Source of the DNA: Bacteroidota bacterium
GTDB taxonomy: Bacteria > Bacteroidota > Bacteroidia > NS11-12g > UBA955
Reading direction: 5' to 3'
Length of the DNA: 34,590 nucleotides
Assembly (NCBI GenBank): GCA_027621365.1
Contig: JAQCBH010000023.1
Coordinates: forward strand, 1-34,590
The notes under the pieces are model-generated. The model did no database searches. It was not told where the DNA came from and saw nothing but the letters and a program-made list of their open reading frames with translations. Positions 26,200 to 34,576 of the stretch are shown piece after piece. Position 1 is the stretch's first letter, and the number at the start of each line of letters is the position of its first letter. A program made the position numbers and the translations under genes.

Positions 26200-27330
26200 A
26201 TGAAAAAAATTCTGCTGACCTTTCTTGGGGTATTCTGTTTAGGGACCGTTTTGGGCCAACATTACAGGGGTCTTGAAGTTCTTGATAATCAAAATGTTTG
26301 GGCCTCTGGCAGTTTAGGAACCATCATACGAACCGCAGACGGGGGCCAGAGCTGGATCAACTGCTCTCCCAAGGGTTACGAGCGCTGCGATTTTCGCGAC
26401 ATCGAAGCCTGGGACTCCCTGAATGCCCTGGTCATTCATTCAGGCGATTCAGCCGTCATTTTGCGCACCTATAACGGAGGTGCCTCTTGGCTATTGGTAT
26501 ACGAAAATTTCCGACCCGGGGTTTTCCTAGACGCCTTGGAACTCATCGGCCAACAGAGCGAAATGGCCATTGTCGCTGGAGATCCCTATTTGGCCGTGCA
26601 AGAGCAGGGAGATTCGGCCTATTTCTACGACTTGCTGATCAGCCTGGATTCGGGTCGCAGCTGGCAACCCTGGACCCAAGATGACGGCCGGCCCATCGCC
26701 AGAGCTCGTTCGGCCTCAGATGCCTTGTTCGCTGCTTCCGGCACGTCCATGCTTCCTTTGGGAATGGGATTGGATTATCCGTCGCTGATGTTCGCAGGCG
26801 GTGGCTATGACGCCGAAGCCACCTTGATTCACGCCAACCTGGCCCGATTGGCCCGCAACCAACTATCTTCAGCCCCTTTGTTTGAGGAGCCCTTGTACGG
26901 GGCCCTTCGTTTTCCTATACCCTTGATGAAAGGTGTGGCTGGCGGTTGTTACAGCCTAACTGGATACCGCCAAGATCTGGGTTTCAAACTCCTCGCGGTC
27001 GGCGGCGACTATACCCGCCCCAATGAACGAGACTCTACCGCCGCCTTCTCCGACAACGGCGGTGTCACCTGGCAACTCTGCCCCCACCCCCCCTTGGGCT
27101 ACCGCAGCTGCGCCGCCTATCACCCCAAAGACAAAAGCTGGGCAGCCTGCACCGGCACCAACGGCACCGACATCAGCATTGACGGGGGCCAAAACTGGAT
27201 TCCCCTGATGGATTTGGGCTACAATGTCTGCGCCTTCAGCGAAGATGCCATGTGGCTATTCGGCAACCGCGGCCGATTCAAAAAAATCGGATTTGCCGAC
27301 TTGCAAACGTTGGTGTTGGGGGAGCGCTAA
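26200..27330 (+). CDS. Exported propeller-like protein (Ycf48/sortilin-type repeats)
   Basis: A 376-residue protein with a clear signal peptide (MKKILLTFLGVFCLGTVLGQ). Asp-box-type blade motifs recur: IIRTADGGQSWINC, ILRTYNGGASWLLVY, SLDSGRSWQPW, FSDNGGVTWQLC and SIDGGQNWIPL. Such repeats build a beta-propeller as in the photosystem II assembly factor Ycf48, sialidases and sortilin. No sialidase catalytic residues and no C-terminal T9SS domain are seen, so it may be periplasmic or a lipoprotein-independent secreted protein; its role is unknown. The frame begins at 26137, but the ATG at 26200 starts the signal peptide. It ends 14 bases from the convergent glycosyltransferase gene. Confidence 0.8.
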   Translation: MKKILLTFLGVFCLGTVLGQHYRGLEVLDNQNVWASGSLGTIIRTADGGQSWINCSPKGYERCDFRDIEAWDSLNALVIHSGDSAVILRTYNGGASWLLVYENFRPGVFLDALELIGQQSEMAIVAGDPYLAVQEQGDSAYFYDLLISLDSGRSWQPWTQDDGRPIARARSASDALFAASGTSMLPLGMGLDYPSLMFAGGGYDAEATLIHANLARLARNQLSSAPLFEEPLYGALRFPIPLMKGVAGGCYSLTGYRQDLGFKLLAVGGDYTRPNERDSTAAFSDNGGVTWQLCPHPPLGYRSCAAYHPKDKSWAACTGTNGTDISIDGGQNWIPLMDLGYNVCAFSEDAMWLFGNRGRFKKIGFADLQTLVLGER

Positions 27331-27344
27331 GCTGATGTGGGTTT

Positions 27345-28067
27345 TTACTTGCTAAACAAGTTGTACTTGATGATGCAGTAAATGGCCCGGAAACCGTCTT
27401 TCCAACCAATTTTCTTGCCCTCTTCGAAGGTGCGACCGTAGTAACTGATGCCCACTTCGTAGATGCGAACACCGGGAATGCGAGCCATCTTGGCCGTCAC
27501 TTCGGGTTCAAATCCAAAGCGCTTTTCCTTGAGCTTGAGGCCTTGAATGTGCTCGGTTCGGAACATCTTGTAACAGGTTTCCATGTCGGTCAGATTCAAG
27601 TTGGTCAAGGCATTGGACAAGAAGGTCAAAAACTTATTACCGATGCTGTGCCAGAAGAATAAGATGCGGTGCGGTCGACCACCCATGAAACGCGACCCGT
27701 ACACCACATCGGCATGGCCGTTTAAAATGGGAGCCAGCAGAATGTTGTACTCCTGAGGGTCGTATTCCAAATCGGCATCTTGGATTACCAAAACCTCTCC
27801 TGTCGCTTTGGAAATACCGGTGTGCAAGGCAGCGCCTTTTCCTTGGTTGCGCTCATGAGCATGCAAGGTCAAGGGAAAATCGGGGTGTTCAGCGGCGTAG
27901 TTCTGAACGGCTTCTTTGGTGTTGTCTCGGCTGCAATCGTCAACCACAATGACCTCTTTTTGCAAATTTTGCAACAATTCAACCGCTCGGATTTTGTCCA
28001 AAATGCGGTCAATGGTAGGGCCTTCGTTGTAGGCGGGGATGACGATAGACAGGGTGCGAATGCTCAT
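27345..28067 (-). CDS. Family 2 glycosyltransferase, DPM1/polyprenol-phosphate type
   Basis: A 240-residue inverting GT-A enzyme: [17 protein letters not shown] at the N terminus, [14 protein letters not shown] with the nucleotide-binding Asp, and [12 protein letters not shown] carrying the metal-binding DxD-like motif. GSRFMGG and the downstream [12 protein letters not shown] are typical of the dolichol/polyprenyl-phosphate mannose synthase subgroup. There is no C-terminal membrane domain, so it probably acts at the inner face of the membrane. The frame extends to 28277 over the divergent gene; the ATG at 28067 is the clear start of the fold. It diverges from the FAD oxidoreductase gene; neighbouring placement of these two families suggests a glycan or lipid-glycan pathway (inference). 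Confidence 0.92.
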   Translation of the reverse strand: MSIRTLSIVIPAYNEGPTIDRILDKIRAVELLQNLQKEVIVVDDCSRDNTKEAVQNYAAEHPDFPLTLHAHERNQGKGAALHTGISKATGEVLVIQDADLEYDPQEYNILLAPILNGHADVVYGSRFMGGRPHRILFFWHSIGNKFLTFLSNALTNLNLTDMETCYKMFRTEHIQGLKLKEKRFGFEPEVTAKMARIPGVRIYEVGISYYGRTFEEGKKIGWKDGFRAIYCIIKYNLFSK

Positions 28068-28076
28068 GCCGAGGGG

Positions 28077-28084
28077 CAAATATA
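28077..28084 (-). promoter_or_regulatory. Candidate -7 element before the family 2 glycosyltransferase
   Basis: Minus-strand TATATTTG (28084-28077) matches TAnnTTTG exactly, ten bases before the ATG at 28067. No convincing TTG lies at the -33 distance, so this is a weak call. Confidence 0.35.
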
Positions 28085-28209
28085 AGGCAAGGCGCCACTT
28101 GGGGTAGATCTGGATCGGCCCTTCTGCCGTTGTTTGCGATTCTGGTGACATTGGCGAATTGCATTTTTTCACGCGCATCCCACTCAAAATGGCCATTTTT
28201 GCAATGCCC

Positions 28210-29736
28210 ATGGCCGAAATCCCTGTCCCAAGAATTGTCATTGCCGGAGCCGGCCCTGCGGGGTTGACTGCCGCCAAAGAACTGCAAAAGCGGGGATCTT
28301 ACGACATTGTGATCCTGGAAGCTGAGTCACAGGTAGGCGGCATCGCCAAGACGGTGAATTACAAGGGCAACCGCATGGATTTGGGCGGGCACCGTTTTTT
28401 CTCGAAAAGCGATGCCGTGATGGACTGGTGGTTGGGGTATATGGCGCCCGAGCGCAGCGAGGGCGGCATGGAGATCGCCTATCAGGGGCAGAGACGCTCC
28501 ATGCCGGAATCAGCCCACACCACAGGCCCCAAAATGCTGATTCGCCATCGCCTATCTCGCATTTATTACCTGAGGCAGTTCTTTGCTTATCCGCTGGCGC
28601 TGAACACCAAAACGATTGGTCAATTGGGTATTTTTAGAGTCATCGGAATAGGCCTATCCTATACTTGGGCGCAGCTATTTCCGCGAAAACCCGAGCGCTC
28701 TTTGGAAGATTTCTTCATCAACCGCTTTGGCAAGCGTCTGTACCGCACTTTTTTCAAAGACTATACTGAGAAGGTTTGGGGCGTGTCCTGCGAGCAGATT
28801 TCGGCCGAATGGGGCGCTCAGAGAATCAAGGGGCTGTCGGTGCGCAAGGCCATTGCCCATGCGCTCAAACCCAAAACCCAAGACCTGGCCCAGAAGCAAA
28901 CTGAGACCAGCCTGATCGAGCGCTTTTTGTACCCCGAATTGGGGCCTGGACAGCTCTGGGAACTGGTATTGGCCGATGTGCAATCAAGCGGAGCCCAACT
29001 GAGAACCCAATGCCGAGTGACGGGATTGACTGTGGCTGAGGGCCGCGTACAATCAGTGGAATTTTGCAACCCAAATGGCCAAACGGAAACCCTGACCTGC
29101 GATTATTTCTTGTCGGGTATGCCCCTAAAAGACTTGATTGCCGGCATACAACCTCCCGTTGATGCCAAGGTTGCTGCTGTGGCGCAAGGCCTGCAATACC
29201 GGGATTTCATGACCTGCGGCTTGCTATTAAAAAGCACATTGAAAGAGCTGCCCGATAACTGGATTTACGTGCAAGAACCCGATGTCAAGTTGGGACGCAT
29301 TCAGGTGTTCAACAATTGGAGCCCTCAACTGGTGGCTCAAGCCGACAGCATTTGGCTGGGGCTGGAATACTTCTGCCAGGAGGGCGATGAACTTTGGTGC
29401 ATGGAAGATTCGCAATTTTTGCAATTTGCGGCGGGGGAGCTGGAAACTTTGGGGCTAATTGCAAAAAATGATGTGCTCGATGGCACGGTCATTCGCGTTC
29501 CCAAAACCTACCCCGCTTATTTTGGTAGCTACGAGCAATTTGGCCTGTTGCAAGATTGGATCAATGGCATTGGCAATTTGATTCCCATTGGCCGCAACGG
29601 CATGCACCGCTACAACAACCAAGACCACAGCATGTTGACCGCCATGGAAGCCGCGCGCATGATTGCCGAAGGCGACATGGACAAAACCGATCTCTGGGCC
29701 ATCAATACCGAGATGGAATACCACGAGGAGAAGTAG
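28210..29736 (+). CDS. FAD-dependent oxidoreductase, UDP-galactopyranose mutase/HemY-like
   Basis: A 508-residue flavoprotein. The Rossmann motif [17 protein letters not shown] lies near the N terminus and is followed by the second FAD block [15 protein letters not shown]. The block [19 protein letters not shown] is shared with the UDP-galactopyranose mutase and protoporphyrinogen oxidase branch of the amine oxidase clan. The C terminus has [17 protein letters not shown], where FAD contacts are expected. The reaction is unknown; the divergent glycosyltransferase favours a sugar-nucleotide or glycolipid substrate over heme (inference). Several starts are possible (TTG 28159, ATG 28189, 28204, 28210); I chose 28210, two codons after 28204 and nearest the fold. 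A small palindrome at 28445-28465 lies within the gene. Confidence 0.82.
   Translation: MAEIPVPRIVIAGAGPAGLTAAKELQKRGSYDIVILEAESQVGGIAKTVNYKGNRMDLGGHRFFSKSDAVMDWWLGYMAPERSEGGMEIAYQGQRRSMPESAHTTGPKMLIRHRLSRIYYLRQFFAYPLALNTKTIGQLGIFRVIGIGLSYTWAQLFPRKPERSLEDFFINRFGKRLYRTFFKDYTEKVWGVSCEQISAEWGAQRIKGLSVRKAIAHALKPKTQDLAQKQTETSLIERFLYPELGPGQLWELVLADVQSSGAQLRTQCRVTGLTVAEGRVQSVEFCNPNGQTETLTCDYFLSGMPLKDLIAGIQPPVDAKVAAVAQGLQYRDFMTCGLLLKSTLKELPDNWIYVQEPDVKLGRIQVFNNWSPQLVAQADSIWLGLEYFCQEGDELWCMEDSQFLQFAAGELETLGLIAKNDVLDGTVIRVPKTYPAYFGSYEQFGLLQDWINGIGNLIPIGRNGMHRYNNQDHSMLTAMEAARMIAEGDMDKTDLWAINTEMEYHEEK
28445..28465. repeat. Palindromic element similar to one in the family 4 glycosyltransferase gene
   Basis: CGCCC (28445-28449) and GGGCG (28461-28465) flank GAGCGCAGCGA. 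The same arms flank GGAGCGAAGCGGA at 21839-21861. Both copies are inside unrelated reading frames. Confidence 0.45.
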
Positions 29737-29775
29737 CTATGAGCGGCACTAGGCGGCATGAAATCGCATGGCTAT

Positions 29776-29880
29776 CAACTCAGGGCTGAACCTCAATGGG
29801 GCCAGGAGCGCTCATTCTTCTCAGTTATGGAGCCTTCTAGAACGACAATCCTGAATGAAACCAACTCAGGGCTGAACCTC
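29776..29880. repeat. Pair of 19-base direct repeats
   Basis: CAACTCAGGGCTGAACCTC occurs at 29776-29794 and again at 29862-29880, 86 bases apart. The second copy contains the last four codons and the stop of the SprT-like gene; the first lies in the gap between the two convergent genes. No terminator is visible in this 129-base gap. Confidence 0.75.
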
Positions 29881-30471
29881 CATCAAACCGGGAACCAAGA
29901 AGATTTTTCCCGAAGCCAGTTCTTTGCAGCGCCAACGGGTGCGCTTTTTTTCCAAGGCCTGAAAACGGCGGCCGTCTTTGATGGCAAATTCAGCACCGGG
30001 TTGCAAATCGTCGAGCAGGGTTTTTCCGGATTCGGAACCGGCATGTAAGACTTTGTACAAATGGGGGTCGCTGCAGCTCGAAGCCTTGGGGTTGCGCAAG
30101 TATCGGTGCAGGGCCTGCTGTACATCATTGGGTAGCCAGGATTCCTGAAACACGGGTTGGGCCACTCGTTGGAATTCCGATTTCCATTCGGCCCCGTGCG
30201 GGGAAATACGGCGACCATAGCGCTCAAAGGCCGTCAAATGGGCCACTTCGTGCAGAAAGGTCACCAAAAAAGCCCTGGGATTCAGGTCTTTGTTGATGCT
30301 GATTCGGTGGGGCTCGCCTGCCGCAGGCAGGCGGTAGTCACCAAACTTGGTGCTTCGTGGCCGCTTGATGTGCAGCTGTATGCCGTGTTTGACCAGCAGA
30401 TCGGCGCAGTATTGTTCGGCCCCTGCGGGTACGAATCGGGTCAATATGCTGGCCAACTGCCCGGCGTTCAT
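29866..30471 (-). CDS. SprT-like zinc metalloprotein
   Basis: A 201-residue protein with the SprT-family metal site: His74-Glu-Val-Ala-His78 (FLHEVAHLTAF) and a third ligand candidate His92 (SPHGAEWKSEF). In eukaryotes the related SPRTN domain cleaves DNA-protein crosslinks; the role of bacterial SprT-like proteins is unsettled. The C-terminal part has a basic RRFQALEKKRTRWRCKEL segment that could bind nucleic acid (inference). It starts three bases after the lhgO stop and is probably cotranscribed with it. A perfect 8-bp palindrome at 30315-30333 encodes its RLPAAGE segment. Confidence 0.85.
   Translation of the reverse strand: MNAGQLASILTRFVPAGAEQYCADLLVKHGIQLHIKRPRSTKFGDYRLPAAGEPHRISINKDLNPRAFLVTFLHEVAHLTAFERYGRRISPHGAEWKSEFQRVAQPVFQESWLPNDVQQALHRYLRNPKASSCSDPHLYKVLHAGSESGKTLLDDLQPGAEFAIKDGRRFQALEKKRTRWRCKELASGKIFLVPGLMEVQP
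30315..30333. repeat. Perfect palindrome inside the SprT-like gene
   Basis: CGCCTGCC (30315-30322) and GGCAGGCG (30326-30333) form a perfect 8-bp inverted repeat around GCA. It is in frame within the coding sequence, between the strand FGDYR and the predicted helix before HEVAH. Confidence 0.55.
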
Positions 30472-30474
30472 GGC

Positions 30475-31671
30475 TTAGAGTTTTTTCAATACGCGTTCGG
30501 CTACTTCCAGACCAATGCTCAGAGAAGAAGTCGCGGCAGGCGATGGAGCGTTCAGCACGTGCACCATGCAATCGCTTTCCTGAATGGCAAAGTCGTCGAT
30601 CAGGCCGCCGTCTTTGTCACAGGCTTGGGCGCGCACGCCGGCTCCTGCAGGTTCGAGGTCTGATTCTTGGACGCCCGGCACCAAGGCCTGCAAGGCCTTG
30701 GTGAAGGCTGGTTTGGAGAAACTACGGTAGTATTCACCCATTCCCGTCTTCCAGTATTTGCGAGCCACCTTTTGGAATCCTGGCCAAGTAAAGGCCTCCC
30801 AAAATTCCTTCCAGTTGAAATCCGTCTTCTTATAACCTTCCCGCTTGAAAGCAAAAACCGCATTCGGTCCTGCTTCGATTTCCCCTGAAATGCGGCGTGT
30901 AAAGTGCACGCCCAAGAAGGGGAAGTTGGGATCGGGCACCGGGTAAATCAAGTTCTTCACCAAGCTTGCCTTTTCCGGTTTCAAGGCGTAATATTCTCCC
31001 CTAAAGGGAATGATTTTTAGGTTCAATTTCTCTCCGGCCATTTCGGCTATTTTGTCGCAGTACAATCCGCCGCAATTGACCAAAAGACGGGTCTCGTAGC
31101 GCTCGTTTTGCGTATGAACCACGGCCCCTTCAGCGGCTTTGACGATGGCCTCGACCTTTTGGCCCAAGCAAATCTCACCGCCAGCGGCCTGAATTTTATC
31201 AGCCAGCTTCTCGCTCACCTCGCGGTAATTGACGATGCCCGTTTGGGGAACAAAGACGCCTTTGATGCCGGTGCAATGGGGTTCGTATTCCAAGACCTCT
31301 TCGCGGGTCAAAAATCTCAAATTGCTGAGACCATTTTGAATACCGCGTTGGTACAAGGCTTCCAAGGCGGGAATCTCCGATTTTTTCGTCGCCACGATGA
31401 CTTTTCCGCACAATTCGAAGGGAATGTTCTCGGCTTTGCAGAAAGCAAGGAGCATGTCGTATCCTCTGATGCAATTCAAGGCCTTCAAAGAGCCGGGCTT
31501 GTAATAAATCCCCGAGTGAATCACACCCGAGTTGTTGCCGGTTTGATGAGCCGAAACACGTTCTTCCTTGTCCAAGACCCGAACCTTGAGCCCAGGGTTC
31601 AATTGCTGCAGCTGGTAAGCCGTCGCCAGGCCTACAATTCCGCCTCCAATGATCAAAACATCGCTTTTCAT
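30475..31671 (-). CDS. lhgO: L-2-hydroxyglutarate oxidase
   Basis: An FAD enzyme of the DAO family oxidising L-2-hydroxyglutarate to 2-oxoglutarate, passing electrons to the respiratory chain in E. coli. The 398 residues begin with the dinucleotide fold VLIIGGGIVGLATAYQL, then the family-specific QTGNNSGVIHSGIYYKPGSLKA, PFELCGKVIVA and a C-terminal substrate/FAD region (AGAGVRAQACDKDGGLIDDF, then NAPSPAATSSLSIG). These are the marks of LhgO/L2HGDH. It precedes the SprT-like gene by three bases. It diverges from the gene for the E2 subunit of 2-oxoglutarate dehydrogenase, which would consume its product. Confidence 0.95.
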   Translation of the reverse strand: MKSDVLIIGGGIVGLATAYQLQQLNPGLKVRVLDKEERVSAHQTGNNSGVIHSGIYYKPGSLKALNCIRGYDMLLAFCKAENIPFELCGKVIVATKKSEIPALEALYQRGIQNGLSNLRFLTREEVLEYEPHCTGIKGVFVPQTGIVNYREVSEKLADKIQAAGGEICLGQKVEAIVKAAEGAVVHTQNERYETRLLVNCGGLYCDKIAEMAGEKLNLKIIPFRGEYYALKPEKASLVKNLIYPVPDPNFPFLGVHFTRRISGEIEAGPNAVFAFKREGYKKTDFNWKEFWEAFTWPGFQKVARKYWKTGMGEYYRSFSKPAFTKALQALVPGVQESDLEPAGAGVRAQACDKDGGLIDDFAIQESDCMVHVLNAPSPAATSSLSIGLEVAERVLKKL

Positions 31672-31702
31672 AGCTTGAGCGTCCCAAACTTGGGACTGAA
31701 TG

Positions 31703-31710
31703 CAAAGATA
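31703..31710 (-). promoter_or_regulatory. Candidate -7 element of lhgO
   Basis: Minus-strand TATCTTTG (31710-31703) is an exact TAnnTTTG, 31 bases before the lhgO ATG. No good TTG is seen at the -33 distance. Confidence 0.45.
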
Positions 31711-31736
31711 ATCGGACGCATGTTGCCCCTATGCCC

Positions 31737-31744
31737 TAACTTTG
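31737..31744 (+). promoter_or_regulatory. Candidate -7 element of the E2 gene
   Basis: TAACTTTG at 31737-31744 is an exact TAnnTTTG, 26 bases before the ATG at 31771. A -33 TTG at the standard spacing is absent; the nearest is 11 bases upstream. Confidence 0.45.
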
Positions 31745-31770
31745 TCGAAGTTATCCAAGGATAAAACCAC

Positions 31771-33039
31771 ATGGCCATTGAAATTATCGTACCCGCCCCC
31801 GGGGAATCGGTCAGCGAAGTCACCGTCGCGAGCTGGCTAGTAAAAGAAGGGGATTGGGTGGAAATGGATGCCCCCATAGCCGAATTTGAAAGCGACAAAG
31901 CCACCTTTGAAGTCAATGCAGAACAGGCAGGCTTGGTGGAAAAACTCATTGGTGCTGTTGGCGACACCTTAGCCGTCGGATCTGTGATTGCCCTGATCAA
32001 CACCGAAGCTCAGAGACCCGCTTCAGCCGTAGCTCCTGCTTCAGCCGAAAAACCTGTTGAGGCCGCGGCTCCTGCACCTGCGGCTTCACCTACACCTGCT
32101 CCCGCTCCTGTTGCAGCAGCAGTAAATGTTGACGTGAACGCCAGCCCCATCGCTCTGAAATTGTTGAAAGAGTACGGCGTGAATGCCGCTCAGGTCAAAG
32201 GCACTGGCTCAAACGGCCGCATCACCAAAGTTGATGCGTTGGAAGCCATCGTTTCTATGGGCGGTGCTAAGTATTCTACCGGCAGCGGATATTCAACGGG
32301 CTCTGGCAGCCGCGAAGACCAACGCGAGAAGATGACCAATCTGCGCAAAACCATTTCGCGCCGCTTGGTCCAAGTCAAGAACGAAACGGCCATGCTCACC
32401 ACCTTCAACGAGGTGAACATGAAGCCCATCATGGACCTTCGAGCCCAATACAAGAAAGATTTCCAAGAGAAGCACGGGGTGAACCTCGGCTTCATGAGTT
32501 TCTTCACCCGTGCCGTGTGTTTGGCTTTGCAAGAATGGAAAGCCGTAAACGCTAGCATTGAGGGTGATGAAATCGTTTACCACGACTACTGCGACGTGTC
32601 GATCGCTGTTTCTGCCCCCCGCGGATTGGTAGTTCCCGTCATTCGCAACGCCGAAGGTATGAGTTTGGCCCAAATCGAGGCCGAAATCAAGCGCCTAGCC
32701 GGCCGTGCCCGTGACAACAAACTCACCATCGACGAAATGACCGGTGGAACCTTCACCATCACCAACGGTGGTGTATTCGGCTCTATGATGTCGACCCCTA
32801 TCATCAACGCTCCACAGAGCGGTATTTTAGGCATGCACAACATCGTCGAGCGCCCCGTGGTGGAGAATGGACAAATCGTGATTCGCCCCATGATGTACTT
32901 GGCCTTGAGTTACGACCACCGCATCATCGACGGCCGCGAAAGCGTCAGCTTTTTGGTGATGGTCAAAACCCTACTCGAAAACCCCGAAATGCTCCTCGAC
33001 GGCAAAAAGCCCGAACTCGAAGTTTTGGGGTTGACTTGA
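31771..33039 (+). CDS. sucB: 2-oxoglutarate dehydrogenase E2, dihydrolipoyl succinyltransferase
   Basis: Core of the 2-oxoglutarate dehydrogenase complex of the TCA cycle; transfers the succinyl group from the lipoyl arm to CoA. The 422 residues comprise one lipoyl domain (1-78, with Lys43 in ESDKATFEV), an Ala/Pro linker (about 82-118), a peripheral subunit-binding domain (about 123-162), a Ser/Gly linker and the catalytic domain (about 185-422). The active-site His383-x3-Asp387-Gly (DHRIIDG) is present. [14 protein letters not shown] at the start and the single lipoyl domain favour the succinyl over the acetyl transferase. The E1 (sucA) gene is not within this window. It depends on LipA (4127-5002) for its cofactor. 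Confidence 0.95.
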   Translation: MAIEIIVPAPGESVSEVTVASWLVKEGDWVEMDAPIAEFESDKATFEVNAEQAGLVEKLIGAVGDTLAVGSVIALINTEAQRPASAVAPASAEKPVEAAAPAPAASPTPAPAPVAAAVNVDVNASPIALKLLKEYGVNAAQVKGTGSNGRITKVDALEAIVSMGGAKYSTGSGYSTGSGSREDQREKMTNLRKTISRRLVQVKNETAMLTTFNEVNMKPIMDLRAQYKKDFQEKHGVNLGFMSFFTRAVCLALQEWKAVNASIEGDEIVYHDYCDVSIAVSAPRGLVVPVIRNAEGMSLAQIEAEIKRLAGRARDNKLTIDEMTGGTFTITNGGVFGSMMSTPIINAPQSGILGMHNIVERPVVENGQIVIRPMMYLALSYDHRIIDGRESVSFLVMVKTLLENPEMLLDGKKPELEVLGLT

Positions 33040-33190
33040 AAGAAAAACAAAAATTTAAGAGCCAAGTTCTCGTCAACTAGCATTAACAGAAGTTGCAGCT
33101 GATTTAAAGATCTAAACTAAAAAAATAAATTCTACAATTTTGAACGTATCTAAATTTTGCGGGGTCAAAAAAAGTAATCAATTTTACATT

Positions 33191-34399
33191 ATGAAAATTT
33201 CTCGAATTCTACCAGCCTTAATTATGATCAGCTTGGTCGTGAATATTGGCTATGCTCAAAGGTTATACGTAGGAGGAGGTCTAGGCTTTGCTACGGCCAA
33301 ACCAGAATACAATTACGATGGTGAAACAATTACTCGATTTCACGCATCGTACCCTCAGGCTATTGGAAATTTAGGTTTCTATGGGACCTTAGAGCGTTAC
33401 TCTTACGGTCGAATGATTGACAATTTGGGTGTGACCTACTCCCTAAAGCCAAATCTGAGTGTGTATTATGGACGAGCCTTGTTCGATATGATGACCAAAG
33501 AACCTAAAAAATTCCCATTGACGGGTCGTCAAGATTTAGGTCTTTCCTATTTCGTTTTGGACGGTGCGCTCAAAATTGATGCAGGTTATGCTTTTTGGAC
33601 AGGTCCACATGTTCAATTCTCATACGGCATACCTTTGGTAGCAGCCGACGATGACGGAGATGGTATTAAAAATAAAAAAGACAAATGTCCAGGCACCTCT
33701 GCGAAATATTTTTCTAGCCTAACGGAAACCGGTTGTCCAAAAGATTCAGACAATGATGGAGTTCCCGACATTGATGATGTTTGTCCGAATGATGCTGGCA
33801 AAGCATTCACTCAAGGCTGCCCAGATTCAGATAACGATGGTATTGCCGACAAGGATGATGCCTGCCCCACTGAAAAAGGTTCCAATGGTGAGGGATGCCC
33901 TGATTCAGACGGTGACGGCATCACCAACGACAAAGACAATTGCCCCAACGAGGCCGGTACTTTAGACAATGCAGGATGCCCTGTTATTGAAGAACCCGTT
34001 GAGGAACATAGCGATGTCGAGGAGTTTGAAGTTGCCCTGGACGACTTGGCTGAATTGAAGACCGCATTGAAAGGCACACTCCCCAAATTTGATTTGAACA
34101 GCTCTGTAATGAACCAAGGTCAACAAGAAGCGTTGAATACAGTTGCCAAATTGATGAAGAAGTATCCAAATGCCAAGTTGATGGTTGAAGGTTACACCGA
34201 TGACCAAGGTTCAGATTCATTTAATCAATGGCTAAGCGAAAGAAGAGCAACCACAGTTCAACAATATCTAATCAAACAAGGAATTCCTCAGTCCAGATTG
34301 GAGATAAAAGGCTACGGTGCCACTAACTTCCGTGTAGATGGGACAACCCCTGAAGCTCGTGCTGAAAACCGCAGAGTAGAGCTGAAATTAATCCCCTAA
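33191..34399 (+). CDS. OmpA-family outer membrane protein with thrombospondin type 3-like repeats
   Basis: The 402-residue protein has a signal peptide (MKISRILPALIMISLVVNIGYAQ), then an N-terminal part of about 130 residues that may be a partial barrel. Next comes a segment (about 152-264) with four aspartate-rich repeats of the form DxDxDGxxDxxDxCP. Last is an OmpA-like peptidoglycan-binding domain (about 298-402) with GYTDDQGSDSFNQWLSERRA and ARAENRRVEL. The Asp/Asn-rich repeats are expected to bind calcium. It probably anchors the outer membrane to the cell wall. The frame reaches 33140, but the ATG at 33191 starts the signal peptide. The gene and the 150 bases before it are visibly richer in A+T than the rest of the window. 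Nothing but this AT-rich sequence occupies 33040-33190; I found no exact TAnnTTTG there. Confidence 0.9.
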   Translation: MKISRILPALIMISLVVNIGYAQRLYVGGGLGFATAKPEYNYDGETITRFHASYPQAIGNLGFYGTLERYSYGRMIDNLGVTYSLKPNLSVYYGRALFDMMTKEPKKFPLTGRQDLGLSYFVLDGALKIDAGYAFWTGPHVQFSYGIPLVAADDDGDGIKNKKDKCPGTSAKYFSSLTETGCPKDSDNDGVPDIDDVCPNDAGKAFTQGCPDSDNDGIADKDDACPTEKGSNGEGCPDSDGDGITNDKDNCPNEAGTLDNAGCPVIEEPVEEHSDVEEFEVALDDLAELKTALKGTLPKFDLNSSVMNQGQQEALNTVAKLMKKYPNAKLMVEGYTDDQGSDSFNQWLSERRATTVQQYLIKQGIPQSRLEIKGYGATNFRVDGTTPEARAENRRVELKLIP

Positions 34400-34419
34400 T
34401 TTTTCTAAGAAATTTTTAC

Positions 34420-34446
34420 AAAAATCCCGCCTAGGCGGGATTTTTT
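34420..34446 (+). terminator. Intrinsic terminator after the OmpA-family gene
   Basis: AAAAATCCCGC (34420-34430) pairs perfectly with GCGGGATTTTT (34435-34445) around CTAG, with six T at 34441-34446. It starts 20 bases after the stop codon. The A-rich left arm means it could also act on the minus strand. Confidence 0.88.
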
Positions 34447-34447
34447 G

Positions 34448-34455
34448 TATATTTG
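34448..34455 (+). promoter_or_regulatory. Candidate -7 element of tRNA-Arg
   Basis: TATATTTG at 34448-34455 is an exact TAnnTTTG directly after the terminator and 47 bases before the tRNA. No TTG is visible at the -33 distance. Confidence 0.4.
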
Positions 34456-34502
34456 CAGCCCCTTCGAGAGGAGTTCCCAACCCTTCTTTTCTCGCAAGGC
34501 AT

Positions 34503-34576
34503 GGACCCGTAGCTCAACTGGATAGAGCATCTGACTACGGATCAGAAGGTTTGGGGTTCGAATCCCTACGGGTCCG
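34503..34576 (+). tRNA. tRNA-Arg (anticodon ACG)
   Basis: A 74-base cloverleaf: acceptor stem GGACCCG (34503-34509) with CGGGTCC (34569-34575), D-arm GCTC/GAGC, anticodon stem TCTGA/TCAGA with loop CTACGGA (anticodon ACG at 34537-34539), and T-arm with TTCGAAT loop. The discriminator base is G and CCA is not encoded. A34 is expected to be deaminated to inosine by TadA to read CGU, CGC and CGA. Confidence 0.96.

Noticed and set aside
32015-32125. Low-complexity GCTCCTGC-like stretch in the E2 gene as a repeat element
   Set aside because: It encodes the usual Ala/Pro-rich interdomain linker of E2 proteins.
33647-33985. Tandem DNA repeat in the OmpA-family gene
   Set aside because: The similarity is at protein level (Asp-rich calcium-binding repeats). 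The DNA copies are diverged and not a recent repeat or CRISPR.
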